The translations under genes and the position numbers were made by a program. The notes beneath the pieces are model-generated. The model did not search any database and was not told the DNA's origin. It saw only the letters and a program-made list of their open reading frames with translations. This document shows, piece after piece, positions 34,263-42,610 of a DNA stretch of 64,000 nucleotides (the stretch's first letter is position 1; each line of letters opens with the position of its first letter). Source of the stretch: Cohnella sp. AR92 (GTDB lineage Bacteria > Bacillota > Bacilli > Paenibacillales > Paenibacillaceae); NCBI RefSeq assembly GCF_003990975.1, contig NZ_RZJR01000002.1, positions 407,550 to 471,549 on the forward strand, written 5' to 3'.

Positions 34263-35717
34263 TTATTTCTTCGCGTTCTGCTCGCTGGCTTGAATGTTCT
34301 TCTGATGCTGTTTATAGGTGACGGCGAACAGATGCTGATTCGTGCCGTCCTTCTTCGTTACGTAATACAAGTAATCCGTATCGGCCGGGTAAAGCACCGC
34401 TTGGATCGACTTGACGCTCGGGCTCGCGATCGGGCCCGGCGGCAAGCCCGGATTGAGATAGGTATTATAAGGACTCTTGACCTTCAGATCGTCCGTGGTC
34501 AGCTTCTCCTTCTGCTTATCCAGCAAATACTGGATCGTCGCATCGATCTGGAGAGGCATCTTCTTGTCGAGACGATTCTTGATGACGCTGGCGACGATCG
34601 GTCTCTCCTCGTCGATGACGACCTCGCGTTCGACGAGCGACGCCATCGTCAGCAGCTGGTGAACCGTCAGGCCGCGCTCTTCCATCACCGACTGCCAATC
34701 CTCCGGCAGGCTGTCGAGCTTGCGGTCCAGCTCCGATGCCATGCGGTTGATGATATCCGCTGCCGTCGAGCCTTTCTTCATCTCGTAGGTCTCCGGGAAC
34801 AGATAGCCTTCCAGCGGATAACGAAGGTCCGCATCGTTCGGAATCTGCTTGATGTACGTGGAGCCGGTAATCGCCTTCGGGTTCTTCAGCGCGTCGAGGA
34901 AAGCCTGCTTGTCCACGTAACCGTCCTTGGAGAGCCGATCCGCGATTTGCACGACGGTGAAGCCTTCCGGAATGGTGAACTTGATCGCGGCGGCCGCGAC
35001 CGCGTCGCCCGAGTTGAGCTTCGCGACGATCTGCTCGCGAGTCATGCCTGGAGTCATGTCGTATTCCCCGGCTTGGAAGCGTGAGCCCTCGTTCTTATAT
35101 TTAAGCCAAATGCTAAACAAGAATGAGTTCTTGATGAGGCCTTGATCCTTCAGTTCTTCGGACACTTCGCTCGCTCTCATCCCCTTCGCGATCGTCACCC
35201 GAACGGGCGTGTCGGAAGCGGACGGCGTGCGCAATCCGTTCCACAGGTAGAACAGGACGGAAGCTCCCGCGATCAGGACAAGGCCGAGCGCGATAAAGAA
35301 CGACCACAAGAGCGGCCGCGGCTTTTTGCGCCTTCTTTGTCCTCCGGATTCCGGAGGAGCCTTCTTCCCCTTCTGCCCGTTCTCCCCGGTCTCCTCGCTA
35401 TCCGCCGAATCGGACACGGAAGCGGCAGCCTTCGGCTTCCTCCCGCGCCCTTCCTCCTCCGCTGCGGACAAGAATTCCCGCGGGTAACCGACATCCGGGC
35501 GATTCGTCTCCGTTCCCGGAGAAGGAACCGATCGCTTCTCGAAGCTCCCCGTCGGGGACTCCTCGACCCTCGCGGTCTCCCGAAGAAGCTCGTTCGCCCG
35601 GTCGAGCCCGCCTCGAATCGGCTTCGTGTCCTCCGCATCGGGTTCCTTGTTATCCTGACGTTGGTCAGAGTAGACCGATCTCCAGCCTTCCGGAGCTCCG
35701 TCGTGCTCTTTGCTCAT
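34263..35717 (-). CDS. mltG: Endolytic murein transglycosylase MltG (YceG-like)
   Basis: MltG is a membrane-bound lytic transglycosylase that cuts nascent glycan strands and sets their length. The 484-residue protein has an unusually long cytoplasmic head of about 130 polar residues rich in Glu, Ser and Arg, one helix (PLLWSFFIALGLVLIAGASVLFYL split near residue 140), a LysM-like region (VRVTIAKGMRASEVSEEL) and the YceG catalytic domain with the catalytic Glu in MASLVEREVVIDEERPIVASV and DATIQYLL. The synteny with B. subtilis yrrL supports the call. The ribosome site is AGGAGGGAAGGG. A U-tailed hairpin upstream suggests it is partly separated from the ireB-yqgF transcript. Confidence 0.92.
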   Translation of the reverse strand: MSKEHDGAPEGWRSVYSDQRQDNKEPDAEDTKPIRGGLDRANELLRETARVEESPTGSFEKRSVPSPGTETNRPDVGYPREFLSAAEEEGRGRKPKAAASVSDSADSEETGENGQKGKKAPPESGGQRRRKKPRPLLWSFFIALGLVLIAGASVLFYLWNGLRTPSASDTPVRVTIAKGMRASEVSEELKDQGLIKNSFLFSIWLKYKNEGSRFQAGEYDMTPGMTREQIVAKLNSGDAVAAAAIKFTIPEGFTVVQIADRLSKDGYVDKQAFLDALKNPKAITGSTYIKQIPNDADLRYPLEGYLFPETYEMKKGSTAADIINRMASELDRKLDSLPEDWQSVMEERGLTVHQLLTMASLVEREVVIDEERPIVASVIKNRLDKKMPLQIDATIQYLLDKQKEKLTTDDLKVKSPYNTYLNPGLPPGPIASPSVKSIQAVLYPADTDYLYYVTKKDGTNQHLFAVTYKQHQKNIQASEQNAKK

Positions 35718-35742
35718 TCCCTTCCCTCCTGCCGCCTCTGTC

Positions 35743-35770
35743 GCGAAAAAGAGCGGTTGCCCGCTCTTCT
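35743..35770 (-). terminator. Hairpin with T-run upstream of mltG
   Basis: Minus-strand AAGAGCGG-GCAA-CCGCTCTT is a perfect 8-bp stem followed by TTTC, within the 135-base gap between the second DUF1292 gene and mltG. It may terminate or attenuate read-through from the ireB unit. A second hairpin (CCGGCGAT with ATCGCCG, about 35829-35850) lies nearer the DUF1292 stop. Confidence 0.65.
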
Positions 35771-35852
35771 TCTAACCTGTCGTGCATGCGCCCGGTGCTC
35801 GGGCATTCGGCTTGTCCGGCCCTAAGGCGGCGATCCCCTTGGAATCGCCGGC

Positions 35853-36164
35853 TTAAGGGCGGTCGTCGCTGCCGAATTGAAGATCGTCGTACGCTTCGGA
35901 GACGTTCTCCCATTCCTCGTCGTCCTCGACGGACTCCAATTGAGGCGCGTTATCGCTTCCATGAACGATACGGAGAATCTCGATGTCCCCGTCCTTGCGC
36001 ATCGCTTCGGACTGAAGAACGGCGTAGCTTCGCCCTTCCAGGGCAAGCTCGGCCAGCAGCGTCCATTCGACGGACGCCCCATCCTCGCCTTCGAGTTCGA
36101 TCTTGTTGCCGTAAATCTCCTTCAGCGAAGGTCCTCCTCCGCTCGGCGTCTTGGCCTCGCTCAT
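35853..36164 (-). CDS. DUF1292 family protein, second copy
   Basis: The small acidic cytosolic protein of 103 residues has NKIELEGEDGASVEWTLLAELALEGRSYAVLQSE and a C-terminal ESVEDDEEWENVSEAYDDLQFG. Its fold pattern and acidic tail match the DUF1292 (YrzB) family of the preceding gene, so the two look like an old tandem duplication. The function of the family is unknown. It is placed 30 bases after the first copy and has a normal ribosome site. B. subtilis has a single yrzB at this point. Confidence 0.75.
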   Translation of the reverse strand: MSEAKTPSGGGPSLKEIYGNKIELEGEDGASVEWTLLAELALEGRSYAVLQSEAMRKDGDIEILRIVHGSDNAPQLESVEDDEEWENVSEAYDDLQFGSDDRP

Positions 36165-36194
36165 TCCTTGACCTCCATCCGATCCCGCGTTCGC

Positions 36195-36497
36195 TTATCG
36201 GTCGTCTTCATCGCCGAATTCGGCCGTCAGCGTGTTGAACGTCTCTTCCACCATGTCCCATTCCTCTTGATCCTCGATCGGGAACAGCTGGATCTCGTCG
36301 TTCTCTTCCTCGTAGCGGAAAGCCAGAACTTCCTGCTCTTCGTCCTCGTCGTCTGCCGGAACGATCATCATGTACTTGCGGTTGGTGCCGTCATCCGGCT
36401 CGAACTTCATGATAACCTCGAACGCTTCGTCATTGCCGTCCTCGTCCGGGATATAGATAATTTCCGCTTCTTCCTCGCGGTTGTATTCGTCTGCCAT
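36195..36497 (-). CDS. yrzB: DUF1292 family protein (YrzB-like)
   Basis: The product is a very acidic 100-residue protein: EEAEIIYIPDEDGNDEAFEVIMKFEPDDGTNRKYMMIVPADDEDEEQEVLAFRYEE and IEDQEEWDMVEETFNTL, the family signature. It is always found in the alaS-ireB-yqgF-yrzB order in Bacillota, and the same order holds here. No enzymatic residues are apparent; the function is unknown. It begins eight bases after the yqgF stop codon. Confidence 0.9.
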   Translation of the reverse strand: MADEYNREEEAEIIYIPDEDGNDEAFEVIMKFEPDDGTNRKYMMIVPADDEDEEQEVLAFRYEEENDEIQLFPIEDQEEWDMVEETFNTLTAEFGDEDDR

Positions 36498-36504
36498 TCG
36501 AAGC

Positions 36505-36921
36505 TCACCTCGTCTTGGAATCTAAATAATTCTGCAGCAGGATCGCCGCAGCCATCTTGTCGACGACCAGCTTGCGCTTGGCGCGGCTCACGTCCGCTTC
36601 CAACAGCGTTCGCGTGGCGGCGACGGTCGTCAGCCGCTCATCCCACATCACGACAGGGATGCCCAGCGTCTGACGCAGTTCCTCCGCGAAGGCCTGGCAT
36701 ATCTCCCCGCGGGGGCCTATCGTTCCGTTCATGTTCTTGGGCAAGCCGACGACGATCGTGTCGACCTCGTTCTCGCTTGCCAGATGGCGAATCCGGGCGA
36801 TCTCGTCGCCTTCTTTCTTCCTGTCGATAACCTCGACGCCTTGGGCCGTCCATCCGAAGGCGTCGCTGACGGCAACCCCGATCCGCCTGTCCCCGTAATC
36901 CAATCCCATGATTCTCGGCAT
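36505..36921 (-). CDS. yqgF: Holliday-junction-resolvase-like nuclease YqgF/RuvX
   Basis: The 138-residue RNase-H-fold nuclease has acidic catalytic positions in MGLDYGDRRIGVAVSD, VVGLPKNMNGTIGP and VVMWDERLTTVAA, and a C-terminal DKMAAAILLQNYLD. Family members mature the 5' end of 16S rRNA and were earlier proposed as Holliday junction resolvases. Its ATG overlaps the ireB stop by one base (TGATG). It is conserved and usually essential. Confidence 0.93.
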   Translation of the reverse strand: MPRIMGLDYGDRRIGVAVSDAFGWTAQGVEVIDRKKEGDEIARIRHLASENEVDTIVVGLPKNMNGTIGPRGEICQAFAEELRQTLGIPVVMWDERLTTVAATRTLLEADVSRAKRKLVVDKMAAAILLQNYLDSKTR

Positions 36922-37196
36922 CAGCGGTGTTGCTCCAGGTAGAAACGAACCAGCTCTTCGATCAGCTCGTCTCTCTCTTTTTTCCGAATCAGGCTGCGTG
37001 CGTTGTTATGGCGGGGAATGTATGCCGGATCACCGGAGAGAAGATAGCCTACGATCTGGTTGATGGGATGGTACTCCTTCTCCACCAACGCGTCGTACAC
37101 AGACAGAAAGATATCTTTGGAGGACACCTCTTCCGGGTCGGGAACGACGTCGAATTTCACCGTCTTATCCATATAATTCTTGTCCGATGAGCTCAT
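36921..37196 (-). CDS. ireB: IreB family regulatory phosphoprotein (YrzL)
   Basis: The 91-residue protein of the UPF0297/IreB family has [63 protein letters not shown] as its nearly complete family core. In Enterococcus it is a substrate of the PASTA kinase IreK and a negative regulator of cephalosporin resistance. The threonine near the N-terminus (MDKTVKF) is the likely phosphosite. The ATG at 37196 follows GAGGTGCTGGAG; the frame extends upstream without support. An extended -10-like TATGAT lies at 37226-37231. Confidence 0.92.
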   Translation of the reverse strand: MSSSDKNYMDKTVKFDVVPDPEEVSSKDIFLSVYDALVEKEYHPINQIVGYLLSGDPAYIPRHNNARSLIRKKERDELIEELVRFYLEQHR

Positions 37197-37427
37197 CTCC
37201 AGCACCTCGCTTTCTCGATACAATCCATCATAACACATTCTCCGACGGACAGGAAATGGAAGCGCGAAAGCGGCCTGACCGATCCCAAAGCAGTACCCTC
37301 ATAAATTGTTGAAAAAACGCGCAGCAAGGAGCAACGAAGGCGGAACGCAGCTGGAACGAGTATGCGCAGTCGATCGAGGCAAGTCAAGTCCTTCCCTCGC
37401 TAGCGTCTCATTGCCCACGGGACACAA

Positions 37428-37510
37428 GAGCCAGTGTTACTTCGATTTTCGAAGTAGCTTTGTACCCGGTGCCCCTCTGGAGCCGCTGTTACTTCGATTT
37501 TCTAAGTAAC
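37428..37510. repeat. Tandem pair of palindromic repeats, 52-nt period
   Basis: GTTACTTCGATTTTC occurs at 37436-37450 and 37488-37502, each followed by a palindromic partner (GAAGTA, then TAAGTAAC) and preceded by GAGCC. Each copy can form a small hairpin. The pair sits between the alaS terminator and the ireB promoter. The rest of the gap (37239-37427) shows no gene. Confidence 0.75.
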
Positions 37511-37551
37511 GCAATCGCCTCCGGCGTCCAAGGACGCCGAAGGCGATTCGC
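37511..37551 (-). terminator. Terminator of alaS
   Basis: GCAATCGCCTCCGGCGTCC (37511-37529) pairs with GGACGCCGAAGGCGATTCGC (37532-37551) with two mismatches and a minimal loop, nine bases past the alaS stop. The T-run is weak (GTTACTT). Confidence 0.65.
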
Positions 37552-37559
37552 AACCATTC

Positions 37560-40202
37560 TTAGCCGTTCAATTGGCCGAGCACGAGCGAAGGCGCCGCTT
37601 CCAGCGCTTCTCCCAGCTTGGACGGGTCTTTGCCGCCCGCTTGAGCGAGCTCCGGCTTGCCTCCGCCTCCGCCGCCGCAGATCGCCGCGAGCTCCTTGAT
37701 CAGCTTGCCCGCATGCAGGCCCTTGGACAGCAGATCGGGCGTCACGGCAACGACAAGCTGAACCTTGTCGCCGTCGACCGCGCCGAGCGCGAGCACCGCG
37801 GAGCCCAGCTTCGCCTTCAGCTCGTCGGCTACGCCGCGAAGCGCGTCCATGCCGGACGCGTTCACTTGCGCCGCCAGCAGCTTGACGCCGCCGACATCCT
37901 TCGCGGAGCCGGCCAGGTCGGCCGCTTCCAGGCGGCTCAGCTTGCCTTGCAGCGACTCGGCGTCGCGCTGCGCTTGGCGCAGCTCGCCTTGGAGCGATTC
38001 GACGCGCTTCGGCACGTCGGCGACGGTGCTCTTCAGCAGGGAAGCCGCGGAACGCAGCAGGCCCAGCTGGTCATCGAGATAAGCGTACGCATGGCGGCCG
38101 GTTACCGCTTCGATCCGGCGCACGCCGGAGCCGATGCCTCCTTCGCTTACGAGCTTGAACAGGCCGATCTGCGCGGTGTTCCGCACATGGCAGCCGCCGC
38201 ACAGCTCCAGGCTGTAGTCGCCGACGCGCACGACGCGAACGATGTCGCCGTACTTCTCGCCGAACAGCGCCATCGCGCCCATCGCCTTCGCTTCCGCGAT
38301 CGGCTTCAGGCTGATGTCCACGTCCGTTCCGAGCCAGATCTGCTCGTTGACGCGGCGCTCGATGTCGGCCAGCTCCTCCTGCGTAATGGAACCGAAATGA
38401 GAGAAGTCGAAGCGCAGGCGGTCCGGCTCGACGAGCGAACCCGCTTGGTTGACGTGCCCGCCGAGCACTTCCTTGAGCGCCTTGTGCAGCAAGTGGGTCG
38501 CCGTATGGTTTCGAATGATGTCTCCGCGGTCCGCCGCGTTGACGGTTGCCGTCACGACGTCGCCGACCTTCAGCGCGCCGGCCGTTACCGTCACGTGATG
38601 AACCGGCTGGCCGAGCGGAGCCTTGCTCATGCCGTTCACGGCGACAGTCGTGCCGCCTGCGCCGACGAGGACGCCGGTGTCGCTCACCTGGCCGCCGCTC
38701 TCGGAGTAGAACGGCGTGCGGTCCAGAACGACGGCGACGGTCTCGTCCGTGCCTGCCGCATCCACGAATTGCTCGCCCGATACGATCGCGACGACGCGAG
38801 CTTCCGCGGTCAGGCTGTCATAGCCGATGAATTCGCTCTTCTCGCTCAGCTCGGAGAGAGCGCCCCCTTGCACCTTCATGCTGTCCGTCTCCTGACGGGC
38901 GGCGCGGGCGCGTTCGCGCTGCTCTTCCATCGAAGCGTCGAAGCCTTCGCGGTCGACCGTCATGCCCTGTTCGGCCGCATAATCCTCCGTCAGATCGAAC
39001 GGGAAGCCGTACGTGTCGTACAGCTTGAACGCGTCCGGGCCGGAGATCCGGTTGACGCCTTCCGCTCTTGCCTTGCCTACGAGATCGGCGAGAATCGTGA
39101 GACCGTCGCTCAGCGTCTCATGGAACCGCTCTTCTTCGGTGCGGATAACCTTCTCGATGAATTCGCGTTTCTCGACGACTTCCGGGTAGTACGTGCCCAT
39201 GATGTCGCCGACCGTCGGGGTCAGCTCCCACAGGAACGGACGGTCGATGCCGATGACCTTGCCGTAACGAACGGCGCGGCGCAGCAGGCGGCGAATAATG
39301 TAGCCGCGGCCTTCGTTCGAAGGCAGAACGCCGTCGCCTACGGCGAACGCCACCGTGCGGATATGGTCGGCGATGACCTTTAGCGCCACGTCGTGCTCGG
39401 CGTTGTCCTTGTAGTTGATGCCGGCGATGCGGGCCGCATGGCCGATGATCGGCTGGAACAGGTCCGTGTCGAAGTTCGAATCGACGTCCTGGACGATCGA
39501 CGCGAAGCGCTCCAGGCCGGCGCCGGTATCGATGTTCTTGTTCGGCAGCGGCGTGTAGCTGCCGTCCTTGTTATGGTTGAACTGCGAGAACACGAGGTTC
39601 CAAACTTCGAGGAAGCGCTCGTTCTCGCCGCCCGGCGTGCACTCGGGATCGGACAGATCGCCGTACTTGTCGCCGCGGTCGTAGAAGATCTCGGTGCAAG
39701 GGCCGCATGGGCCTTCGCCGATATCCCAGAAGTTGTCCTCCAGCTTCACGATGCGCTCGGCCGGAAGGCCGATCTTCTCGTTCCAGAAGCGGAAAGCTTC
39801 CTCGTCCTCCGGATACACCGTGACGGACAGACGATCCGGATCGAAGCCGATCCATTCCGGTCCGGTCAGGAACTCCCAAGCCCAGGTGATCGCTTCTTCC
39901 TTGAAGTAGTCGCCGATCGAGAAGTTGCCCAGCATCTCGAAGAACGTGTGGTGGCGGCGAGTCTTGCCCACGTTCTCGATGTCGTTCGTGCGGATGCACT
40001 TCTGCGAGTTGGTGATGCGCGGGTTCTCCGGCTTCACGCGCCCGTCGAAGTATGGCTTCAGCGGAGCCATGCCGGCATTGATCCACAGAAGGGACGGGTC
40101 ATTGTGCGGCACGAGCGACGCGCTCGGCTCTACGTGATGTTGCTTGCTGGCAAAAAACTGAAGCCATTTCTCGCGGATTTCCGCGGCCTTCATCGGTTTC
40201 AT
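37560..40202 (-). CDS. alaS: Alanyl-tRNA synthetase
   Basis: This class II synthetase charges tRNA-Ala and edits mis-charged Ser and Gly. The 880-residue protein begins [23 protein letters not shown]; the aminoacylation domain has [13 protein letters not shown] and the motif 2/3 region. The editing domain zinc/active histidines are in [11 protein letters not shown] and the conserved cysteine-histidine [15 protein letters not shown]-terminal oligomerisation domain ends with [21 protein letters not shown]. The length is normal. It is controlled by the T-box leader directly upstream and starts a block in B. subtilis-like order (yrrI-alaS-yrzL-yrrK-yrzB-yrrL). Confidence 0.98.
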   Translation of the reverse strand: MKPMKAAEIREKWLQFFASKQHHVEPSASLVPHNDPSLLWINAGMAPLKPYFDGRVKPENPRITNSQKCIRTNDIENVGKTRRHHTFFEMLGNFSIGDYFKEEAITWAWEFLTGPEWIGFDPDRLSVTVYPEDEEAFRFWNEKIGLPAERIVKLEDNFWDIGEGPCGPCTEIFYDRGDKYGDLSDPECTPGGENERFLEVWNLVFSQFNHNKDGSYTPLPNKNIDTGAGLERFASIVQDVDSNFDTDLFQPIIGHAARIAGINYKDNAEHDVALKVIADHIRTVAFAVGDGVLPSNEGRGYIIRRLLRRAVRYGKVIGIDRPFLWELTPTVGDIMGTYYPEVVEKREFIEKVIRTEEERFHETLSDGLTILADLVGKARAEGVNRISGPDAFKLYDTYGFPFDLTEDYAAEQGMTVDREGFDASMEEQRERARAARQETDSMKVQGGALSELSEKSEFIGYDSLTAEARVVAIVSGEQFVDAAGTDETVAVVLDRTPFYSESGGQVSDTGVLVGAGGTTVAVNGMSKAPLGQPVHHVTVTAGALKVGDVVTATVNAADRGDIIRNHTATHLLHKALKEVLGGHVNQAGSLVEPDRLRFDFSHFGSITQEELADIERRVNEQIWLGTDVDISLKPIAEAKAMGAMALFGEKYGDIVRVVRVGDYSLELCGGCHVRNTAQIGLFKLVSEGGIGSGVRRIEAVTGRHAYAYLDDQLGLLRSAASLLKSTVADVPKRVESLQGELRQAQRDAESLQGKLSRLEAADLAGSAKDVGGVKLLAAQVNASGMDALRGVADELKAKLGSAVLALGAVDGDKVQLVVAVTPDLLSKGLHAGKLIKELAAICGGGGGGKPELAQAGGKDPSKLGEALEAAPSLVLGQLNG

Positions 40203-40237
40203 TCGAGATAACCTCCACCTTATATCGGATAGAAAAT

Positions 40238-40533
40238 AAAAAACGCCCCTGAAAATCAGGGACGAATCATTCGCGGTACCACCCTGGTTATTGCGCGCGT
40301 GCTATCGGCGCAATCGCCTTAGAAGGGCGTTAACGGGCCCACCCGTCGTTGTATCGAGCTCCAAGACCGGCTTCCCTCGTCCTTCGCAAGGAAGATTCTT
40401 GCAGCCACGTTTTTTCCCGGCCAGGATGGCCTCCAACGAAAAACCAAGGGAAAATAACGCCGAATCTTCTCTCTGTCTTGCGGTCTACGACGTACTCTTG
40501 TCTTGTCTTAGCTTTGGTCCTATAAACAAATCT
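40238..40533 (-). promoter_or_regulatory. T-box riboswitch (alanine) upstream of alaS
   Basis: The minus-strand leader contains the conserved AGGGTGGTACCGCG (about 40270-40284) followed by the terminator CGTCCCTGATTTTCAGGGGCG and TTTTTT (40238-40264). A GCT codon in GTGGCTGCAAG (40403-40405) is a plausible specifier but was not proved by folding. By family knowledge, uncharged tRNA-Ala stabilises the antiterminator and turns alaS on. Confidence 0.9.
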
Positions 40534-40539
40534 GAATTG

Positions 40540-40569
40540 ATTATAGACAAGCGGTTTCCCTAAAGTCAA
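40540..40569 (-). promoter_or_regulatory. Promoter of alaS
   Basis: TTGACT (40564-40569), an 18-nt spacer and a perfect TATAAT (40540-40545) on the minus strand lie just before the T-box leader and 20 bases after the stop codon of the upstream permease gene. Confidence 0.85.
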
Positions 40570-40589
40570 ACGTTTTTCTCCCATCCGGG

Positions 40590-41660
40590 TCAAACGGTTC
40601 TTCGCCTTACGTAATAAGCGAACAGATGCTGCACGATCACCTTCATCGCCGCATAGAACGGAACCGCCAGAATGAGGCCGACCACCCCCGCGAGCTCCCC
40701 GCCGACCAGCAGGACGAAAATAATCGTCAGCGGGTGCACGTGCATCGACCGGCCGACCACCTGCGGGCTGATGATGTTGCTCTCCACGAATTGGCACGCC
40801 GTATTCACGACCGCCGCAAGCAGCGCCATTTTCCAAGAGATCGTCAGAGCCATCAGGACCGCGGGCAAAGCGCCGAAGAACGGGCCCAGGTACGGAATGA
40901 TATCGAACAGCGCCACGAAAAAAGCCATCAGAAGCGGATACGGCATCCCGATGAGCAGGTAGCCGACGTAAGCCAGAATCGCGATGCACACCGATACGAG
41001 CAGCTGACCGCGAATATAGCTTCCCAGCGCTTCGTCGATCTCCTTCAGCAAGCGGGACATCCCCTGCCGCTTCTCGCGAGGCACGTACTTGAAGACCGTC
41101 CGCTCGATCACCTGCATGTCCTTGAGAATGTAGAAAGCGAGGAAGGGAACGATCATCAGGATAAAAAAGACGTTGACCACCGCTCCGATATTGTTCGCGA
41201 AAGAGGCCGTCCGTTCGGAGATCCGCTTCTCTACGCCGGCAACCGCGCGGTTAATGCCGCTCCTGACGCTCTCGGGGAACGATTCGTTGTTGTTCAAGTG
41301 ATCCATCATGCTCTGAGCCTTCATGGTGAGCTCGGGCACGTGCTCGTTCAGCTCTTGAACCTGGCTGGCGAACATCGGCGTTACGTTGACGAAGACGACC
41401 GTGACGGAACAGACGAATACCGTGTAGATGAGCAGCACCGCCGCCGTTCTCGGGACCTTGCGCCCGTGCAGAAGGCCGACGACCGGATTGAGCACGTAGG
41501 CAATGATCATGGCGATGAGGAACGGAGCGAGCACGGCTTTGAGAAAATCGTAAAGATGGACGAGCAGCGGACGGACGAGAATGAGCAGATAGAGTGCGAC
41601 AAGCGCCAGGATGACGCAGACCAGCGCCGCGAACAGCCGGCTTTGGGCTAACCGGTTCAA
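40590..41660 (-). CDS. AI-2E family membrane transporter (YrrI-like)
   Basis: The 356-residue polytopic membrane protein is a paralogue of the one at 25166-26368. It has N-terminal helices (LFAALVCVILALVALYLLIL, AVLAPFLIAMIIAYVLNPVV), an amphipathic middle region (VPELTMKAQSMMDHLNNNES) and the conserved end YLGPFFGALPAVLMAL and ISPQVVGRSMHVHPLTIIFVLLVGGELAGVVGLILAVPFYA. Its place before alaS equals that of B. subtilis yrrI. The substrate is unknown. Confidence 0.87.
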   Translation of the reverse strand: MNRLAQSRLFAALVCVILALVALYLLILVRPLLVHLYDFLKAVLAPFLIAMIIAYVLNPVVGLLHGRKVPRTAAVLLIYTVFVCSVTVVFVNVTPMFASQVQELNEHVPELTMKAQSMMDHLNNNESFPESVRSGINRAVAGVEKRISERTASFANNIGAVVNVFFILMIVPFLAFYILKDMQVIERTVFKYVPREKRQGMSRLLKEIDEALGSYIRGQLLVSVCIAILAYVGYLLIGMPYPLLMAFFVALFDIIPYLGPFFGALPAVLMALTISWKMALLAAVVNTACQFVESNIISPQVVGRSMHVHPLTIIFVLLVGGELAGVVGLILAVPFYAAMKVIVQHLFAYYVRRRTV

Positions 41661-41745
41661 CAGTGTCCCCCCGAATCGTTCGGCCTCCGGCCTTTTTGCT
41701 ATTCAGTATGGGTACTTGTTCCGGACCGTAAACCTGAGCAACGCG

Positions 41746-41787
41746 AAAAACGGGGACGAATAGCCGCGTATCGGCCTCGCCCCCGTT
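41746..41787 (-). terminator. Terminator of the cymR-iscS-yrrD unit
   Basis: Minus-strand AACGGGG (41781-41787) pairs with CCCCGTT (41749-41755), with GC-rich inner pairing, followed by TTTCGCG. It lies about 40 bases beyond the stop of the small zinc-ribbon gene. Confidence 0.75.
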
Positions 41788-41827
41788 CTTGTTGCCCTGC
41801 TATTCCATGCTCGATCCCATTCAAGGA

Positions 41828-42040
41828 TCAGGCTTGCAATCCGTTCGCTTGCACCTGGCTTGGGATGGACTCGCTGAAGAACAAGTCGTCAAGCGAGCTC
41901 AAGGTTCCGTCTTCTTCCACTTGGAAGACCGACATTTTATCTCCGTTCACCGTCAATTCAATAAAACAGCTCCAGCAATAGAACTGGTGCGAACCAATCT
42001 TGCCGATATCCTTGGAGTTGCAGTTCGGGCATCTCATCAT
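41828..42040 (-). CDS. Small zinc-ribbon protein
   Basis: The 70-residue protein starts MMRCPNCNSKDIGKIGSHQFYCWSCFIEL, two CxxC pairs forming a zinc ribbon, followed by VFQVEEDGTLSSLDDLFF. It lies 24 bases after yrrD in the cymR-iscS-yrrD unit. Similar small ribbon proteins follow yrrD in related genomes as far as I recall. The role is unknown; nucleic-acid or protein binding is typical of ribbons. Confidence 0.8.
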   Translation of the reverse strand: MMRCPNCNSKDIGKIGSHQFYCWSCFIELTVNGDKMSVFQVEEDGTLSSLDDLFFSESIPSQVQANGLQA

Positions 42041-42064
42041 CGATTATCACCTAATCTTTCCGTA

Positions 42065-42571
42065 TTAGGGATCCCTCTCCAGGATCCGCTCACACGAAGC
42101 GGGAACCAGGATGGCGTCTTCGCCCAGAGTAACGCCCTCGGGTCCGTTCGGCAAAAGCAGCTTTCGCCGACCCTCGAACACATCCGCGAGAAATCCGTCC
42201 GTCAATTCGTAACCTATTATTTGTGTACCCTCAGTCTTGCGAAAATAAACATCCGACACGCGGCCGAGCTCTTGTCCATCATCCGTGTAAACGGGCAACT
42301 CTTTGAGTTGGACCACGCCGGTATGGAAGGAACGCAGCAGTTCTTTTGCTCTTATGGTTATAATCGCTTGCCGGCTGCGGATGAAGACGGCGTCTTCGCC
42401 GCATCTTGTCACGTCCGGCCAATTCACGATTCTTACGGCTCGTCTGAACCAAACCTGAGAGTCAAGTACGATGCAGGAGAGCTGCCAGAACTCGTCGAAA
42501 CCGACATCCCGAATGCGCCCGGCTTTCTTGCCGTCAGCCAGAAACACGGGCAATCCGATCAGTTGTTGCAC
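42065..42571 (-). CDS. yrrD: PRC-barrel protein YrrD-like
   Basis: The 168-residue protein has two PRC-barrel-like halves: LIGLPVFLADGKKAGRIRDVGFDEFWQLSCIVLD and LKELPVYTDDGQELGRVSDVYFRKTEGTQIIGYEL. PRC barrels act in RNA processing (RimM) and photosynthetic reaction centres; YrrD's role is unknown. It follows iscS by 40 bases and precedes the permease and alaS, as yrrD does in B. subtilis. Confidence 0.88.
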   Translation of the reverse strand: MQQLIGLPVFLADGKKAGRIRDVGFDEFWQLSCIVLDSQVWFRRAVRIVNWPDVTRCGEDAVFIRSRQAIITIRAKELLRSFHTGVVQLKELPVYTDDGQELGRVSDVYFRKTEGTQIIGYELTDGFLADVFEGRRKLLLPNGPEGVTLGEDAILVPASCERILERDP

Positions 42572-42610
42572 GTTTCTTATTGGAAGTCACCCCGCCTAAC
42601 GAGGCGCCTG

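Noticed and set aside
37428-37510. Riboswitch or T-box for ireB
   Set aside because: No GGGTGGTACC core or known aptamer motif; only two short palindromic repeats.
37572-39383. 603-codon plus-strand ORF opposite alaS
   Set aside because: Antisense shadow of alaS, no motif and no ribosome site.
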